A stretch of 45,667 bases of DNA from Selenomonadaceae bacterium (GCA_017635875.1 JAGBKP010000176.1:1-45667); one strand, 5' to 3'. Shown: positions 1-8,566, counted from the first letter of the stretch. Numbers and translations: made by a program. Notes: a model not told the origin generated them from the sequence alone.

Positions 1-1
1 C

Positions 2-943
2 ACGGGGGATTCAAACAAGACCACAGAAACTATTCAGTCCGTTGTAAATATGCTTCGCTCGTACGGAGTTACGGTTTCTTCCGCATCGCTGAAACCTAAA
101 AACGTGGCGGCGGTTATGGTTACGGCGACTTTGCCGCCTTTTGCAAGAGAGGGCGACACGCTTGATGTTACCGTTTCTTCTATGGGCGACGCTAAGAGCG
201 TGCAAGGCGGCACGCTTATTCAAACGCCGCTTCGCGCAGGCAACGGCGGAGTATACGCCGTCGCGCAAGGCGCGGTTTCTACCGGCGGCTTTATGGCGGG
301 CAGAGGTGGAAACGGCGTGCAGAAGAACTTCCCCACCGTAGGGATTTCCCCTAACGGCGCGATTGTTGAAAAAACCGTTGAGGATAACATAGGCGACAAG
401 GGTAATATTTCTCTTTCCCTCTCCAAATCGGACTTTACAACGGCGTCCCGCGTTGCTGCGGCGGTCAATTCCCGTTACGGCAATATCGCAAAAGCGGCTA
501 ATCCAGGCAGAGTTGATATAACAATACCTCGCCGCTATCAAAACAACGTGGTTGATTTTATAGCGAGCATTGAAGAACTTCCGATTATGCCCGACAACGT
601 CGCCCGCGTCGTTGTAAACGAGCGCACCGGCACCATCGTTATGGGCGGCAACGTCACCGTTGACGAATGCGCCATCACGCAGGGCGGCATCAGCATAAAC
701 GTCACCAGTTCCGAAGATGCGGTCGTTGCGCCATATACTTTAGGTAACGGCGTAAAGGTAAACAATTCCGCCGTCGAAGTGAAGGAGGAAAAGGCGAGGA
801 CTATCGTAGTGCCGCCGTCCACCAGCATCAACGACATAGTGGGCGCGTTAAACACCGTGGGCGCGACGCCCCGCGACATCATCTCCATCATAGAGGCGAT
901 GAAGTCCGCAGGCGCGATTCACGCGGAAGTTGAAATAATTTAA
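2..943 (+). CDS. flgI: Flagellar P-ring protein FlgI (3' part, 5' end outside window)
   Basis: Structural subunit of the P ring, the periplasmic bushing around the flagellar rod at the peptidoglycan layer. The frame is open from base 2 with no start, so the N-terminus (signal peptide and first few tens of residues) lies before the window. The visible protein begins TGDSNKTT and contains FlgI hallmarks: KNVAAVMVTATLPPFAREG, VSSMGDAKSVQGGTL, then VYAVAQGAVSTGGF. The C-terminal part ends with TSINDIVGALNTVGATPRDI and a short hydrophobic tail, as expected for a complete 3' end. A P ring is found in bacteria with an outer membrane. Directly downstream is a rod-binding protein gene, the usual flgI-flgJ order. 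An internal ATG at 50 lies inside the conserved domain and is not the start. Confidence 0.95.
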   Translation, partial: TGDSNKTTETIQSVVNMLRSYGVTVSSASLKPKNVAAVMVTATLPPFAREGDTLDVTVSSMGDAKSVQGGTLIQTPLRAGNGGVYAVAQGAVSTGGFMAGRGGNGVQKNFPTVGISPNGAIVEKTVEDNIGDKGNISLSLSKSDFTTASRVAAAVNSRYGNIAKAANPGRVDITIPRRYQNNVVDFIASIEELPIMPDNVARVVVNERTGTIVMGGNVTVDECAITQGGISINVTSSEDAVVAPYTLGNGVKVNNSAVEVKEEKARTIVVPPSTSINDIVGALNTVGATPRDIISIIEAMKSAGAIHAEVEII

Positions 944-947
944 AACC

Positions 948-1030
948 TTACTTTCTTTTTCTCTTTCTTTTTTGAAAAAAAGAAAAGAGAAAAAGAAAGT
1001 AACAAAGAAAAAGAGAAAAGAAAAAACTTT
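948..1030 (+). repeat. Three-arm purine/pyrimidine repeat A1 (Y-R1-R2)
   Basis: Directly after flgI. Pyrimidine arm 948-973, purine arm R1 975-1002 nearly complementary to it (one-base indel), a single C, then purine arm R2 1004-1030. R2 is the mirror image of R1 around the junction GTAAC; the mirrored core is AAAGAAAAAGAGAAAAG. It ends in ACTTT. It could act as a hairpin terminator for flgI, but the third arm is not explained by that. Confidence 0.8.
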
Positions 1031-1088
1031 ATCAAACTAAAATTTTAAAGTTAATCATTACATTTTTCTTTTTATTTTTATATTAAAA

Positions 1089-1147
1089 TTCTTTTTCTTT
1101 CTTTTGGTACTTTTCTTTCTTTCAAGAAAAAGAAAGAAAAGTACGGT
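1089..1147 (-). repeat. Three-arm purine/pyrimidine repeat A2, opposite orientation to A1
   Basis: Read on the minus strand it shows pyrimidine arm, purine arm and second purine arm with the junction GTACC. The inverted arms share 16 bp (AAAGAAAGAAAAGTAC), and the third arm AAAAGAAAGAAAAAG mirrors R1. With A1 it forms a tail-to-tail pair separated by about 58 AT-rich bases, all within the flgI-flgJ gap. Confidence 0.7.
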
Positions 1148-1178
1148 TTTAAAAAACCAACAAAACGAGGTATAAACA

Positions 1179-1598
1179 ATGATAAATCCGGTAGGCAGTA
1201 TGGGCATCGCGACTAACAACAGTTACGCGTCGTCAAACGAAGCGTTAAAGGACGCGGAGTTTAAATCCTTTTTAAAGGAAGCGGAACGAAAAGCCGTAAA
1301 AAACCACGACCATATTGTAAACAGCGAAGATTTCAACAAAGAGGACAAAGAATTAAAAGAGGCGTGCAAAGGCTTTGAAACTATGTTTCTGCAGATGATG
1401 TACCGCTCTATGAGGGCGACGGTGCCCGACAACGAACTCTTCGGCAAAAAATCCAACGCCATAGAGCTTTTTGAGGAACTTCGCGACAACGAGCTTATGA
1501 AGAAAACGGCGGACGCCGGCGGGCTTGGTCTTGCCGATATTATCTATAAGCAACTTGCCCCAAGCGTACACGAAAAAGCCGCGCTTATGCAAAAGTAA
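1179..1598 (+). CDS. FlgJ-like flagellar rod-binding protein
   Basis: A 139-residue protein with the rod-binding domain found at the N-terminus of FlgJ, which helps assemble the flagellar rod in the periplasm. The diagnostic segment is LKEACKGFETMFLQMMYRSMRATVP (about residues 61-85) followed by ELFEELRDNELMKK and GGLGLADIIYKQL near the C-terminus. The muramidase domain of enterobacterial FlgJ is absent; stand-alone rod-binding proteins of this length are common outside Gammaproteobacteria. Start ATG 1179 has a GAGG Shine-Dalgarno about 8 bases upstream. It follows flgI on the same strand and is probably the last gene of this flagellar run, since a terminator and convergent genes come next. 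Confidence 0.88.
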   Translation: MINPVGSMGIATNNSYASSNEALKDAEFKSFLKEAERKAVKNHDHIVNSEDFNKEDKELKEACKGFETMFLQMMYRSMRATVPDNELFGKKSNAIELFEELRDNELMKKTADAGGLGLADIIYKQLAPSVHEKAALMQK

Positions 1599-1611
1599 TT
1601 TTTTTATTTCT

Positions 1612-1702
1612 CTACTTTCTTTTCTTTCTCTCTCTTTTTTGAAAAAAAGAGAGAGAAAGAAAAGAAAGTAGCAAAGAAAAGAAAGAGAGAGAAAAAACTT
1701 TA
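1612..1702 (+). repeat. Three-arm purine/pyrimidine repeat A3
   Basis: Starts 14 bases after the flgJ-like stop. The pyrimidine arm CTACTTTCTTTTCTTTC... pairs with purine arm R1 ending GAAAGTAG. After a C the third arm AAAGAAAAGAAAGAGAGAG is an exact mirror of R1 over about 25 bases. The arm sequence differs from A1, yet all three arms differ together. Confidence 0.85.
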
Positions 1703-1736
1703 ATAAAAAATAAATAAAAATTTAATAATTTACTAT

Positions 1737-1770
1737 AAAAAATCTCGCGTGTTGTTCGCGAGATTTTTTT
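1737..1770. terminator. Bidirectional intrinsic terminator between flgJ-like gene and manC
   Basis: Perfect stem AAAAAATCTCGCG / CGCGAGATTTTTT with a 7-base loop. There are A and T runs on both sides, so it works for both converging transcripts. Confidence 0.9.
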
Positions 1771-1783
1771 ATTTAATTCTCTA

Positions 1784-3109
1784 TTATATTTTCACTTTAT
1801 CTTCTATGGAAATATCGTCGCCTATTTGCACTTCTATAATTGAAAGCTGTGTTTTTGCGCTTACGGTGTGAGGAGTTTTTCGCTTTATTTCAAGTATGTC
1901 GCCAGCGGATATTTCGCGTTTTTTGCCGTCGATTTTTGCTATACCTTCGCCTTCTGTTACCGTCCAAATTTCGTCGCGATGATTATGATAATGATAGCTT
2001 AATTTATGCCCACAGTTTAAAATTATTTTTATCGTTAAACTATTTTCACCCACGTCTAAAATTTTAAAATCGCCCCAAGATTTTTCCGTGTATCTTATCT
2101 CATTCGGGAATTTTTCAACATAGGGTTTTATATAACTTGATTCGTTTTTATCAGATACCAAAATCCCGTTTGCGCTCGCGACCACCACCGCATTTTTTAT
2201 TCCGCTCACCAACAGCGGCATATCAAGTTCGTTTATGGCGTGCACGTTTTCTGCACTATTTGTCAAAGTTACGTCGCCAAGCGCGCTGTTCATAACCTCC
2301 GTTAAAGTGTTCCAAGTTCCTAAATCTTTCCATTCTCCGTTATAGCGAAGCGCGCCGATTTTTTCTTCTTTTTCCACTACCGCATAATCAAAAGAAATTG
2401 GCGTTATGTTTTCAAAATTATCATAAAGTTCTTGATATGATTTTACATTTAAAATATCTTCGGATTTCTCTATAACATAAGATAATTTCATTGCAAAAAC
2501 GCCGCTGTTCCACAGGGCGTTTTTTTCTATATATTCTTTTGCTGTTTCTTCGTCCGGTTTCTCTTTAAAATAATTTACTTGTGAAATTTCGTCAAAAGTT
2601 TCGGGGAAAATATATCCGTATTTTGCAGATGGATAAGTCGGTTTTATTCCCATAAGCATTATATTGTTATAGCTCGTTTTTGCTGTTTCGCCAAGTCTTT
2701 TTACGCTTAAGAAAAAATCAAAATTTACATAGGGATCGACAGGCAAAAATACAACGATTTCATCTAGACTTACCTGCAAAATATCCTTTAAATAAAAACT
2801 TGCGAGAGCTATCGCGGGAAAAGTATCGCGCCTTAAAGGCTCTTTTGAAATTGAGCAATTTTTCCCTATTTGATTGTTTAAAATCGAGAGCTGTTTCTTT
2901 GGCGCGGCGATTGTTATTTTTGCCGTTGGAATAGCTTTTTTTATATCGTTATAAACCCTCTGTATCATCGAAGAATATTCGCCGTTTTCTTCTTTAAAAA
3001 TACGCAAAAATTGTTTGGAACGAACATCGTTTGAAAGCGGCCAAAGACGTTTGCCCGACCCGCCCGAAAGCAGGATTATATGCAAATTTTTCACCTTCTT
3101 TTTACCCAA
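1784..3109 (-). CDS. manC: Mannose-1-phosphate guanylyltransferase with C-terminal cupin (ManC/CpsB type)
   Basis: Makes GDP-mannose from mannose-1-phosphate and GTP. The cupin part may also isomerise mannose-6-phosphate. The N-terminal nucleotidyltransferase has the signature GGSGKRLWPLSN (about residues 16-27). The middle shows FKEKPDEETAKEYI and NSGVFAMK typical of the family. The C-terminal type II phosphomannose-isomerase cupin has SYHYHNHRDEIW. At 441 residues it is slightly shorter than many bifunctional members. The start is uncertain: TTG 3109 overlaps the fcl gene; GTG 3094 gives MKNLHIILLSGG, the usual family N-terminus. Neither has an ideal Shine-Dalgarno. Last gene of the fucosyltransferase-gmd-fcl-manC operon, supplying the first sugar nucleotide of GDP-fucose synthesis. 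Confidence 0.9.
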   Translation of the reverse strand: MGKKKVKNLHIILLSGGSGKRLWPLSNDVRSKQFLRIFKEENGEYSSMIQRVYNDIKKAIPTAKITIAAPKKQLSILNNQIGKNCSISKEPLRRDTFPAIALASFYLKDILQVSLDEIVVFLPVDPYVNFDFFLSVKRLGETAKTSYNNIMLMGIKPTYPSAKYGYIFPETFDEISQVNYFKEKPDEETAKEYIEKNALWNSGVFAMKLSYVIEKSEDILNVKSYQELYDNFENITPISFDYAVVEKEEKIGALRYNGEWKDLGTWNTLTEVMNSALGDVTLTNSAENVHAINELDMPLLVSGIKNAVVVASANGILVSDKNESSYIKPYVEKFPNEIRYTEKSWGDFKILDVGENSLTIKIILNCGHKLSYHYHNHRDEIWTVTEGEGIAKIDGKKREISAGDILEIKRKTPHTVSAKTQLSIIEVQIGDDISIEDKVKI

Positions 3110-4031
3110 ATCTTTTCAAAAAATCCTCATAAGCGATTTTTATTCCGTCTTTCAATTTTGTTTTAGCAGTCCAACCTAAATTTTTCGCCTTTGTTATATC
3201 CACAAGTTTTCTCGGCGCGCCGTTTGGTTTTGTCGTATCCCATAATATTTCGCCGTTAAATCCTACGATTTCCGCTACTGTTTCCGCCAATTCTTTTATC
3301 GTTATATCTTTTCCAACGCCTGCGTTTATTGTTTCCGCTTCGTTATAATTATTCATTAAAAATACGCATAAATCCGCTAAATCGTCTACGAATAAAAATT
3401 CTCTTAAAGGACTTCCGTCTCCAAAACAAGTTACGCTTTTTTCGTTTGCGATTTTCGCTTCGTGAAAACGACGAATAAGCGCAGGCAAAACGTGACTTCT
3501 TTCTTTATCGTAATTATCGCCTATACCGTATAAATTTGTAGGCATAACAGAAATAAACTCTTTGTTTTTTTCATTAAAAATATATTCGGCGTACTTAAGA
3601 CCGGAAATTTTCGCGAGAGCGTATCCTTCGTTTGTCGGCTCTAACGAAGAAGTCAAAAGCGCGGATTCTTTTATCGGCTGAGGCGCAAGTTTTGGATAAA
3701 TGCAAGAAGAACCCAAAAACAGCAATTTTTTGCAATCGTACTCTAAAGCCGCATGAGTTACGTTCATAGAAATCATAATATTGTCGTACAAAAAATCTGC
3801 TTTTGCCGCTTGATTTGCCATAATTCCGCCGACTTTTGCCGCCGCTAAAAAAACGTATTCCGGCTTTTCTGCTGCGAAAAATTCATTTACTTTTTGCTGA
3901 TTTGTTAAATCCAATTCGCTATGATTTCTTACGATAATATTCGTATAATTTTCCGATTGCAATTTGCGTAAAATCGCGCCGCCAACCATACCTCTATGAC
4001 CGGCTACGAAAATTTTTGAATCTTTTTTCAT
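3102..4031 (-). CDS. fcl: GDP-L-fucose synthase
   Basis: Epimerase-reductase that converts GDP-4-keto-6-deoxy-mannose into GDP-L-fucose with NADPH. Extended short-chain dehydrogenase: the N-terminal Rossmann motif is [10 protein letters not shown], and the catalytic YxxxK is in [14 protein letters not shown]. Family signatures include [17 protein letters not shown] and [13 protein letters not shown]. About 309 residues, the normal length. I chose ATG 4031 because it overlaps the gmd stop as ATGA and has AAGAAGG 10 bases upstream; an ATG at 4037 (two residues longer) is also possible. It is translationally coupled to gmd, the preceding enzyme of the same pathway. Confidence 0.95.
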   Translation of the reverse strand: MKKDSKIFVAGHRGMVGGAILRKLQSENYTNIIVRNHSELDLTNQQKVNEFFAAEKPEYVFLAAAKVGGIMANQAAKADFLYDNIMISMNVTHAALEYDCKKLLFLGSSCIYPKLAPQPIKESALLTSSLEPTNEGYALAKISGLKYAEYIFNEKNKEFISVMPTNLYGIGDNYDKERSHVLPALIRRFHEAKIANEKSVTCFGDGSPLREFLFVDDLADLCVFLMNNYNEAETINAGVGKDITIKELAETVAEIVGFNGEILWDTTKPNGAPRKLVDITKAKNLGWTAKTKLKDGIKIAYEDFLKRFG

Positions 4032-5047
4032 AGGCATTTCACCTTCTTCATATCCTCTTCCACCATCATCTTTACGAGTTCGTTAAAACTTACTTTTCGT
4101 CTCCAACCCAGCGTAGTTTCCGCAAAAGAGCTGTCGCCTAAGAGAATTTCAACTTCTGCGGGGCGGAAAAATTCGGGGTTTACGTCAATTAAAAGTTTGC
4201 CCGTCTTTTTGTCGTATCCCTTTTCTTTTACGCCTTCGCCTTCAAATTCAATATCAATTCCCGCCGCTCTAAACGCCAAAGTCGCAAAGGCGCGTACCGT
4301 GTGGGTTTCTTTTGTCGCAAGCACGTAATCGTTGGGCTTTTCTCGTTGCAACATTAGGTACATACCCTCTACATAATCCCCCGCAAATCCCCAATCGCGC
4401 TTTGCGTCTAAATTTCCTAGAGATATTTTATCTTGCTTTTTCGCCAAAATATTTGCAACGCCTAAAGTGATTTTTCGCGTTACGAAATTTTCGCCCCTTC
4501 GCGGCGATTCATGGTTGAACAAAATTCCGTTTACCGCGAACATATTGTACGCTTCGCGGTAATTTTTCACTATCCAATAAGCGTAAAGTTTCGCCGCGCC
4601 GTAAGGCGAACGAGGGTGAAACGGCGTTTTTTCGCTTTGCGGCTCTGTTCCCGGTATTCCGCCGAAAAGCTCCGACGTTGAGGCTTGATAAAACTTCGTA
4701 TCGGGTTTTGTTTGGCGAAGAGCTTCCAAAAGCCTGATAGTTCCTACGCCCGTAATGTTTGCCGTATATTCCGGCGCGTCAAAAGACGAGCCTACGTGGC
4801 TTTGCGCCGCTAAATTATACACTTCGTTCGGCTGTATTTTTCCTATTATGCGTGTAAGCGAAAGAGAATCGGATAAATCCGCCTCATAGAGATGAAAATT
4901 ATCGTCTTTTATATGGTCTATCCTTTCCGTATTGTGAGAGCTTGCGCGACGAATAAGCCCCGTCACTTCGTAGCCTTTAGACAAGAGAAGTTCCGCTAAA
5001 TAAGAGCCGTCTTGCCCCGTCACTCCCGTTATTATAGCTTTCTTCAT
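4028..5047 (-). CDS. gmd: GDP-mannose 4,6-dehydratase
   Basis: First committed step to GDP-fucose: GDP-mannose to GDP-4-keto-6-deoxy-mannose, NADP dependent. The N-terminus [21 protein letters not shown] is the family dinucleotide-binding motif. [22 protein letters not shown] and [13 protein letters not shown] (catalytic YxxxK) follow, as does [17 protein letters not shown]. 339 residues, full length. ATG 5047 is preceded by AAAGGAG at good spacing. It lies between the fucosyltransferase and fcl, so donor synthesis and transfer are made from one transcript. Confidence 0.97.
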   Translation of the reverse strand: MKKAIITGVTGQDGSYLAELLLSKGYEVTGLIRRASSHNTERIDHIKDDNFHLYEADLSDSLSLTRIIGKIQPNEVYNLAAQSHVGSSFDAPEYTANITGVGTIRLLEALRQTKPDTKFYQASTSELFGGIPGTEPQSEKTPFHPRSPYGAAKLYAYWIVKNYREAYNMFAVNGILFNHESPRRGENFVTRKITLGVANILAKKQDKISLGNLDAKRDWGFAGDYVEGMYLMLQREKPNDYVLATKETHTVRAFATLAFRAAGIDIEFEGEGVKEKGYDKKTGKLLIDVNPEFFRPAEVEILLGDSSFAETTLGWRRKVSFNELVKMMVEEDMKKVKCL

Positions 5048-5060
5048 ACATGTTGCTCCT

Positions 5061-6009
5061 TTAAAATATCTCTCTTTGCGGGGTTAAATTTATTATCAGT
5101 CCGTCTCTATACTCTCTAAACAGGGCGGCGCAAAAACAAAAACTCGAATTGTTCACTATTCTGTGCTTGCACATAGCCATAAGTTGCATATCAATATAGT
5201 TGTTTGGGCTTTGATTTCCTTCTACGTATATTATGTTGTTATGCGTAAGCCCAAGTTCGTCGATATGTTCTTTGCAATACGCCAAATCGTCGCTGAAAAT
5301 AAAATATGTCGGATTGCTTATTTTTTCATTCATCGCCTTTACCGCGCTCGCGTACGCCTCCGGCGGCATCGCCCAATTTAGATTTACAAAATCGCCGCGC
5401 CTTATATGAAGCGCAACGGATTCCGTTGACTTTATCTCGCTTGCGTATTTTGCGTTTTCTTCTCCGACGAGCGACGGAAATGGATTTGCTGGAATACAGT
5501 TTGCCTTCCTTAAGTCGTTAAAATAGTGTCCTATAATAGTATATATGTGATAATATATCATTCCCGCATTTTTCACGACCGCTGGAAAATAAGAAGGCAT
5601 ATATGTAATACTTCCCGAAAACTTCGGCGCGTTCACCTCGCCGACCACCGATATGTCATACCCCCCCCAGCAATTGTTCGGCTATTCCTTCGCCAAGTTC
5701 TGCGCGTTTTATCATATCCATATATATTTGACCCGGGATTATGTCGACGAGTTTTTTTATTTTAAATCCGAAAAGTTTTTCAAGTTCATAGCCGTTATGC
5801 GGGTTGGTATAAAAAAATATGGAAGTATCCGCTATAACGGGAGCTTTCCCGGAACATTCCAAAAACCGATAGAAAAAATATTGGCAAAGCTGATTGCCAA
5901 GCCCCCCGTTCATAAAGGTGATTCGCTCGTCGCCGTTAAGACCGTACGCCTCTCTGGCAACTTTTTTGCTTAAACTCGACAATGCGCGGGCTTCTTCTAT
6001 GTTTTTCAT
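5061..6009 (-). CDS. GT11 alpha-1,2-fucosyltransferase-like gene, frame-broken at a G tract (phase-variable, OFF here)
   Basis: Likely transfers fucose from GDP-fucose to a surface glycan. It is read in two frames. The first 117 residues (6009 to 5656) hold the family N-terminus [17 protein letters not shown]. The second part (to 5061) holds the donor-binding motif HIRRGDFV, then [12 protein letters not shown] and [12 protein letters not shown], typical of glycosyltransferase family 11. The break is at eight Gs (5668-5661 on the minus strand). With eight, translation ends GGV-stop; with seven the frames join as [14 protein letters not shown] to give 315 residues, a normal GT11 length. Start ATG 6009 has AAGGAGG. 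No other stop interrupts either half, so this is an intact switchable gene rather than a decayed one. A consensus error at the tract is the main alternative. Confidence 0.85.
5661..5668. repeat. Homopolymer tract (8 C on plus, 8 G in coding strand) inside the fucosyltransferase
   Basis: It lies exactly at the crossing point of the two reading frames. Loss of one G, or gain of two, restores the full protein. Poly-C/G tracts are known switches of fucosyltransferase genes in Helicobacter pylori. Confidence 0.85.
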
Positions 6010-6050
6010 ATTGCCTCCTTAATGTATCGCTGAATTTTTGATTTTTTACG

Positions 6051-6080
6051 ATTATACCATAAAACTATAACTATCCTCAA
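6051..6080 (-). promoter_or_regulatory. Promoter of the GDP-fucose operon
   Basis: Minus strand -35 TTGAGG (6080-6075) and -10 TATAAT (6056-6051) with an 18-base spacer. The -10 lies about 40 bases before the AAGGAGG-ATG of the fucosyltransferase. Confidence 0.7.
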
Positions 6081-6081
6081 T

Positions 6082-6121
6082 AAAAAAACTATCTCGCATA
6101 ATCTTTACGAGATAGTTTTTT
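6082..6121. terminator. Terminator downstream of the GNAT gene
   Basis: Stem AAAAAAACTATCTCG / CGAGATAGTTTTTT with an 11-base loop. Runs on both strands. It ends the upstream minus-strand transcript just before the GDP-fucose promoter. Confidence 0.85.
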
Positions 6122-6657
6122 CACATATTCTCCAACCCTTGATTTTTTCTGTCAAAATATTCCCTGTCCAAAATTCCAAGCACCACTAAATTTTCATAAA
6201 CGCCGTTTATAAAGAGCGTTTCCCTTATAAGACCTTCTCTTTGCAGCCCTTCGCTTTCGTAGAGATGAAGCGCGCGCTCGTTGTAGTCTTTAGAGTCCAT
6301 CCAACCTCTGTGCGCTTTTAAGGTTTCAAAGGTGTATCTTTTTATGAGTTTCATCGCCTCGTGTCCGAAGCATTGACCTTTTTTCTCTATTACTATATGC
6401 GTCCACTCGATTTCTTTTGAATCAAGCTCCAAGCCTTGAATCCAAAAATAACCTATCGGGTTGTCCCCTTCTTTTTCGATTATCATTATATCCATAGCCG
6501 TTTTTGGATTTTTTATTACGTTTAAATGGTCTTCCCTTGAAAACGGCACGATAAATTTTAAATTTTCCTCGTCCGTTTCCCACTTCATAATGGTGTCAAT
6601 ATCTGATTCTTCCGCCACCCGAAGATATACGCGCTTTCCATCGGCTAAAATATTCAT
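6121..6657 (-). CDS. GNAT family N-acetyltransferase (RimJ/RimL-like)
   Basis: A 178-residue acetyl-CoA dependent acetyltransferase of unknown substrate. It starts ILADGKRVYLRVAEESD, the usual RimJ/RimL-like opening. The acetyl-CoA loop is around IVIEKKGQCFGHEAMKLI, followed by the helix-strand DSKDYNERALHLYESEG typical of GNAT proteins. The frame extends 25 codons further upstream to 6732, but that stretch is the GC-rich hairpin repeat. ATG 6657 has AAGGGGA at correct spacing, so the shorter form is right. It follows murI with the repeat between them and may acetylate a sugar nucleotide or a protein N-terminus; the sequence does not decide. Confidence 0.8.
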   Translation of the reverse strand: MNILADGKRVYLRVAEESDIDTIMKWETDEENLKFIVPFSREDHLNVIKNPKTAMDIMIIEKEGDNPIGYFWIQGLELDSKEIEWTHIVIEKKGQCFGHEAMKLIKRYTFETLKAHRGWMDSKDYNERALHLYESEGLQREGLIRETLFINGVYENLVVLGILDREYFDRKNQGLENM

Positions 6658-6676
6658 AAACTTCCCCTTTTTGACT

Positions 6677-6732
6677 AACACAGGGCTTCGCCCCGTACCC
6701 CACAAGGGGAACTCGTCCCCCTTGACCCCCAT
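6677..6732. repeat. GC-rich hairpin chain H1
   Basis: Motif order TAACACAG, hairpin GGGcttcgCCC, linker GTACCCCA, hairpin CAAGGGGaactcgtCCCCCTTG, then ACCCCC. Same grammar as H2-H6. It lies between murI and the GNAT gene. Confidence 0.8.
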
Positions 6733-6736
6733 TTGT

Positions 6737-7513
6737 TTATTTTATTTCTTGCATCTTGTTTAATCTTAATAAAAGATTATTAAGTTTTTGCAACTCATTT
6801 TTATCCGTCACTCTTTTTCCCGAATAAAAATATTCGGTTGAATTTTCACCGCTTGGATTTTTATTTAAATCAAGCCTTCGTTTTAATTCGTTTACAGTAC
6901 CTTCATTCCCGTCTATTAAAGATACGCTTTGAGGCAAAAGATTTCTTAACGTATCTTTAAAATAGTTGAAATGCGTGCAACCCAACACTACCGCAGAATA
7001 TTTTTCAAAATCGTAAGGCGTCAGCTTTTCCGTTAAATATTTTGTTACGTTATCGCTTTCAAATTTGCCCGCCTCGGCAAAGGTCACAAGTTTTGGAAGC
7101 GCGAGCAAGTCCGTAAGATGCGCCTTGTCCACTCTTCCTATCAGCTCTTTCATCTTTTCGCCCTTCACCGTCACGGGCGTAGCTATTACAAGCACTCGTT
7201 TTTCGTCGTTTAGTTTCAGCGCGTATTTTATCGCGGGTTCCATTCCTATTATGGGGAGGTCGTACTTTTCCCGCAGAATTTTCGCCGCTACGGAAGTTGC
7301 CGTGTTGCAAGCTAAAACTATCGCGTTCGCGCCTTCATTTATAAGAAAACTTACGGCATCGTCAACATATTTTAAAATATCCTCTTTGGGCTTTTCGCCG
7401 TACGGAACGTTATCCTTATCCGCATAAAACAAAAAGTCCGCGTCTAATCTGTCTTTCGCCTCGTTTAAAACCGAAAGACCGCCGATACCGGAATCAAAAA
7501 ACGCTATCTTCAT
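6737..7513 (-). CDS. murI: Glutamate racemase
   Basis: Interconverts L- and D-glutamate without cofactor, supplying D-glutamate for peptidoglycan. The two catalytic cysteines are in VLACNTATS (Cys69) and VVLGCTHF (Cys179), with the N-terminal FDSGIGGLSVLNE and YGEKP motif. 258 residues, normal length. It begins 6 bases after the HD-GYP stop and probably shares its transcript; the Shine-Dalgarno is weak, suggesting translational coupling. Confidence 0.96.
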   Translation of the reverse strand: MKIAFFDSGIGGLSVLNEAKDRLDADFLFYADKDNVPYGEKPKEDILKYVDDAVSFLINEGANAIVLACNTATSVAAKILREKYDLPIIGMEPAIKYALKLNDEKRVLVIATPVTVKGEKMKELIGRVDKAHLTDLLALPKLVTFAEAGKFESDNVTKYLTEKLTPYDFEKYSAVVLGCTHFNYFKDTLRNLLPQSVSLIDGNEGTVNELKRRLDLNKNPSGENSTEYFYSGKRVTDKNELQKLNNLLLRLNKMQEIK

Positions 7514-7519
7514 ACTTTA

Positions 7520-8503
7520 TTATGCTTCTTCCGTTAAATATACCATTGGATTAAAAGTGAGTTTATGTATAAAATGCAAAAGCTCTATGCCGGAAACTTC
7601 CATTTCTATAGCTCTTGTGCCGTCGTCTTTTAAATCTATCCTTTCGGGCTTATCCTTCATATTTCCTTCGTTATCCGCAAAAACGCAGATAGAAGGCGTT
7701 TCCGTATGCCCAAACTCGCATTTTGTGACTATGCCAAAGCCGTAAATCGTCTTTAATATCGTGCCTACCGGGTAAACCGCAACATTGTTGAAAAAGAGAT
7801 GAATAAGACTTTCGTCAAAATGCCCCTTGCTGAGGTTTACCATAATGTTTCTCGTGACCGACGGCGTGTACGGGCGTTTATACGAACGCTCGCTCGTAAG
7901 CGCGTCGTAGACGTCGGCTATCGCAACTACCTTAGAAAAGCTGTGTATTTCGTTCGATTTTTTGTTGTGAGGGTAACCGGAGCCGTCTAATCGCTCGTGG
8001 TGTTCTTCCGCTATTCTCGCCAAAATCTCCGGATGCGGGAGCATATCCGCCATTTCCATTATGCGTCTTGCGCCCTCTTCGGGGTGATGCTTTATTTCAG
8101 AAAATTCTTCATCGTTAAGTCTGCCGTTCTTGTTTAAAATCTCAGAAGCTACCTTTATTTTGCCTAAATCGTGCAAAAGACCGCCAAGTGTTAAAAGCGA
8201 GAGTTCTTCTTTGGGGAGTTTCAAAAGCCTTCCTATCATGGCGGAAATAATGGAAACATTTACGCTATGGGCGAAAGTATAAGTATCGTGCAGACGAATA
8301 TCCGTAAGTTGCAAAAGATTTTCCGGGCGATCGATAACGTCGTACATAATAGAATCCGCAATTTTTTGCAGTTCGTTTATATCAAGTTGCCCGGAACTTT
8401 CAACGGCGGAAAAAGTTGCGCTCATACGCTCTATAGCGTTTTCCCTCGTCGCCTGCTGCACAACGTCTGCCATCTTTACTTTATTTAAAGGCAGTCCCCG
8501 CAT
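7520..8503 (-). CDS. HD-GYP domain protein (probable cyclic-di-GMP phosphodiesterase)
   Basis: 327 residues. The HD-GYP domain runs from about residue 70 to 240: HDTYTFAHSVNVS, the metal-binding HD in GLLHDLGKIKV (His111-Asp112), HHPEEG, EEHHERLDGSGYP (the GYP motif near 174-178), and IADVYDALTSERSYKRPY. All metal and GYP residues are present, so it is expected to be active on cyclic di-GMP. The N-terminal 65 residues are an unassigned helical region with no transmembrane segment, so the protein is cytosolic. A C-terminal extension of about 75 residues is beta-rich. ATG 8503 has GAGGTG upstream. First gene of an operon with murI. Cyclic di-GMP control would fit a cell that makes both flagella and Tad pili. 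Confidence 0.9.
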   Translation of the reverse strand: MRGLPLNKVKMADVVQQATRENAIERMSATFSAVESSGQLDINELQKIADSIMYDVIDRPENLLQLTDIRLHDTYTFAHSVNVSIISAMIGRLLKLPKEELSLLTLGGLLHDLGKIKVASEILNKNGRLNDEEFSEIKHHPEEGARRIMEMADMLPHPEILARIAEEHHERLDGSGYPHNKKSNEIHSFSKVVAIADVYDALTSERSYKRPYTPSVTRNIMVNLSKGHFDESLIHLFFNNVAVYPVGTILKTIYGFGIVTKCEFGHTETPSICVFADNEGNMKDKPERIDLKDDGTRAIEMEVSGIELLHFIHKLTFNPMVYLTEEA

Positions 8504-8566
8504 ATAATCACCTCGCCTTTAAGCATTTTAAAGGTAAAACAAAATCAGTGAAAATAACATAAACCA

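Noticed and set aside
948-1147. CRISPR array
   Set aside because: Repeat units are not regularly spaced, have no unique spacers and no cas genes are near.
6658-6732. 25-codon N-terminal extension of the GNAT gene
   Set aside because: It is the translation of hairpin chain H1; ATG 6657 has a proper ribosome site.
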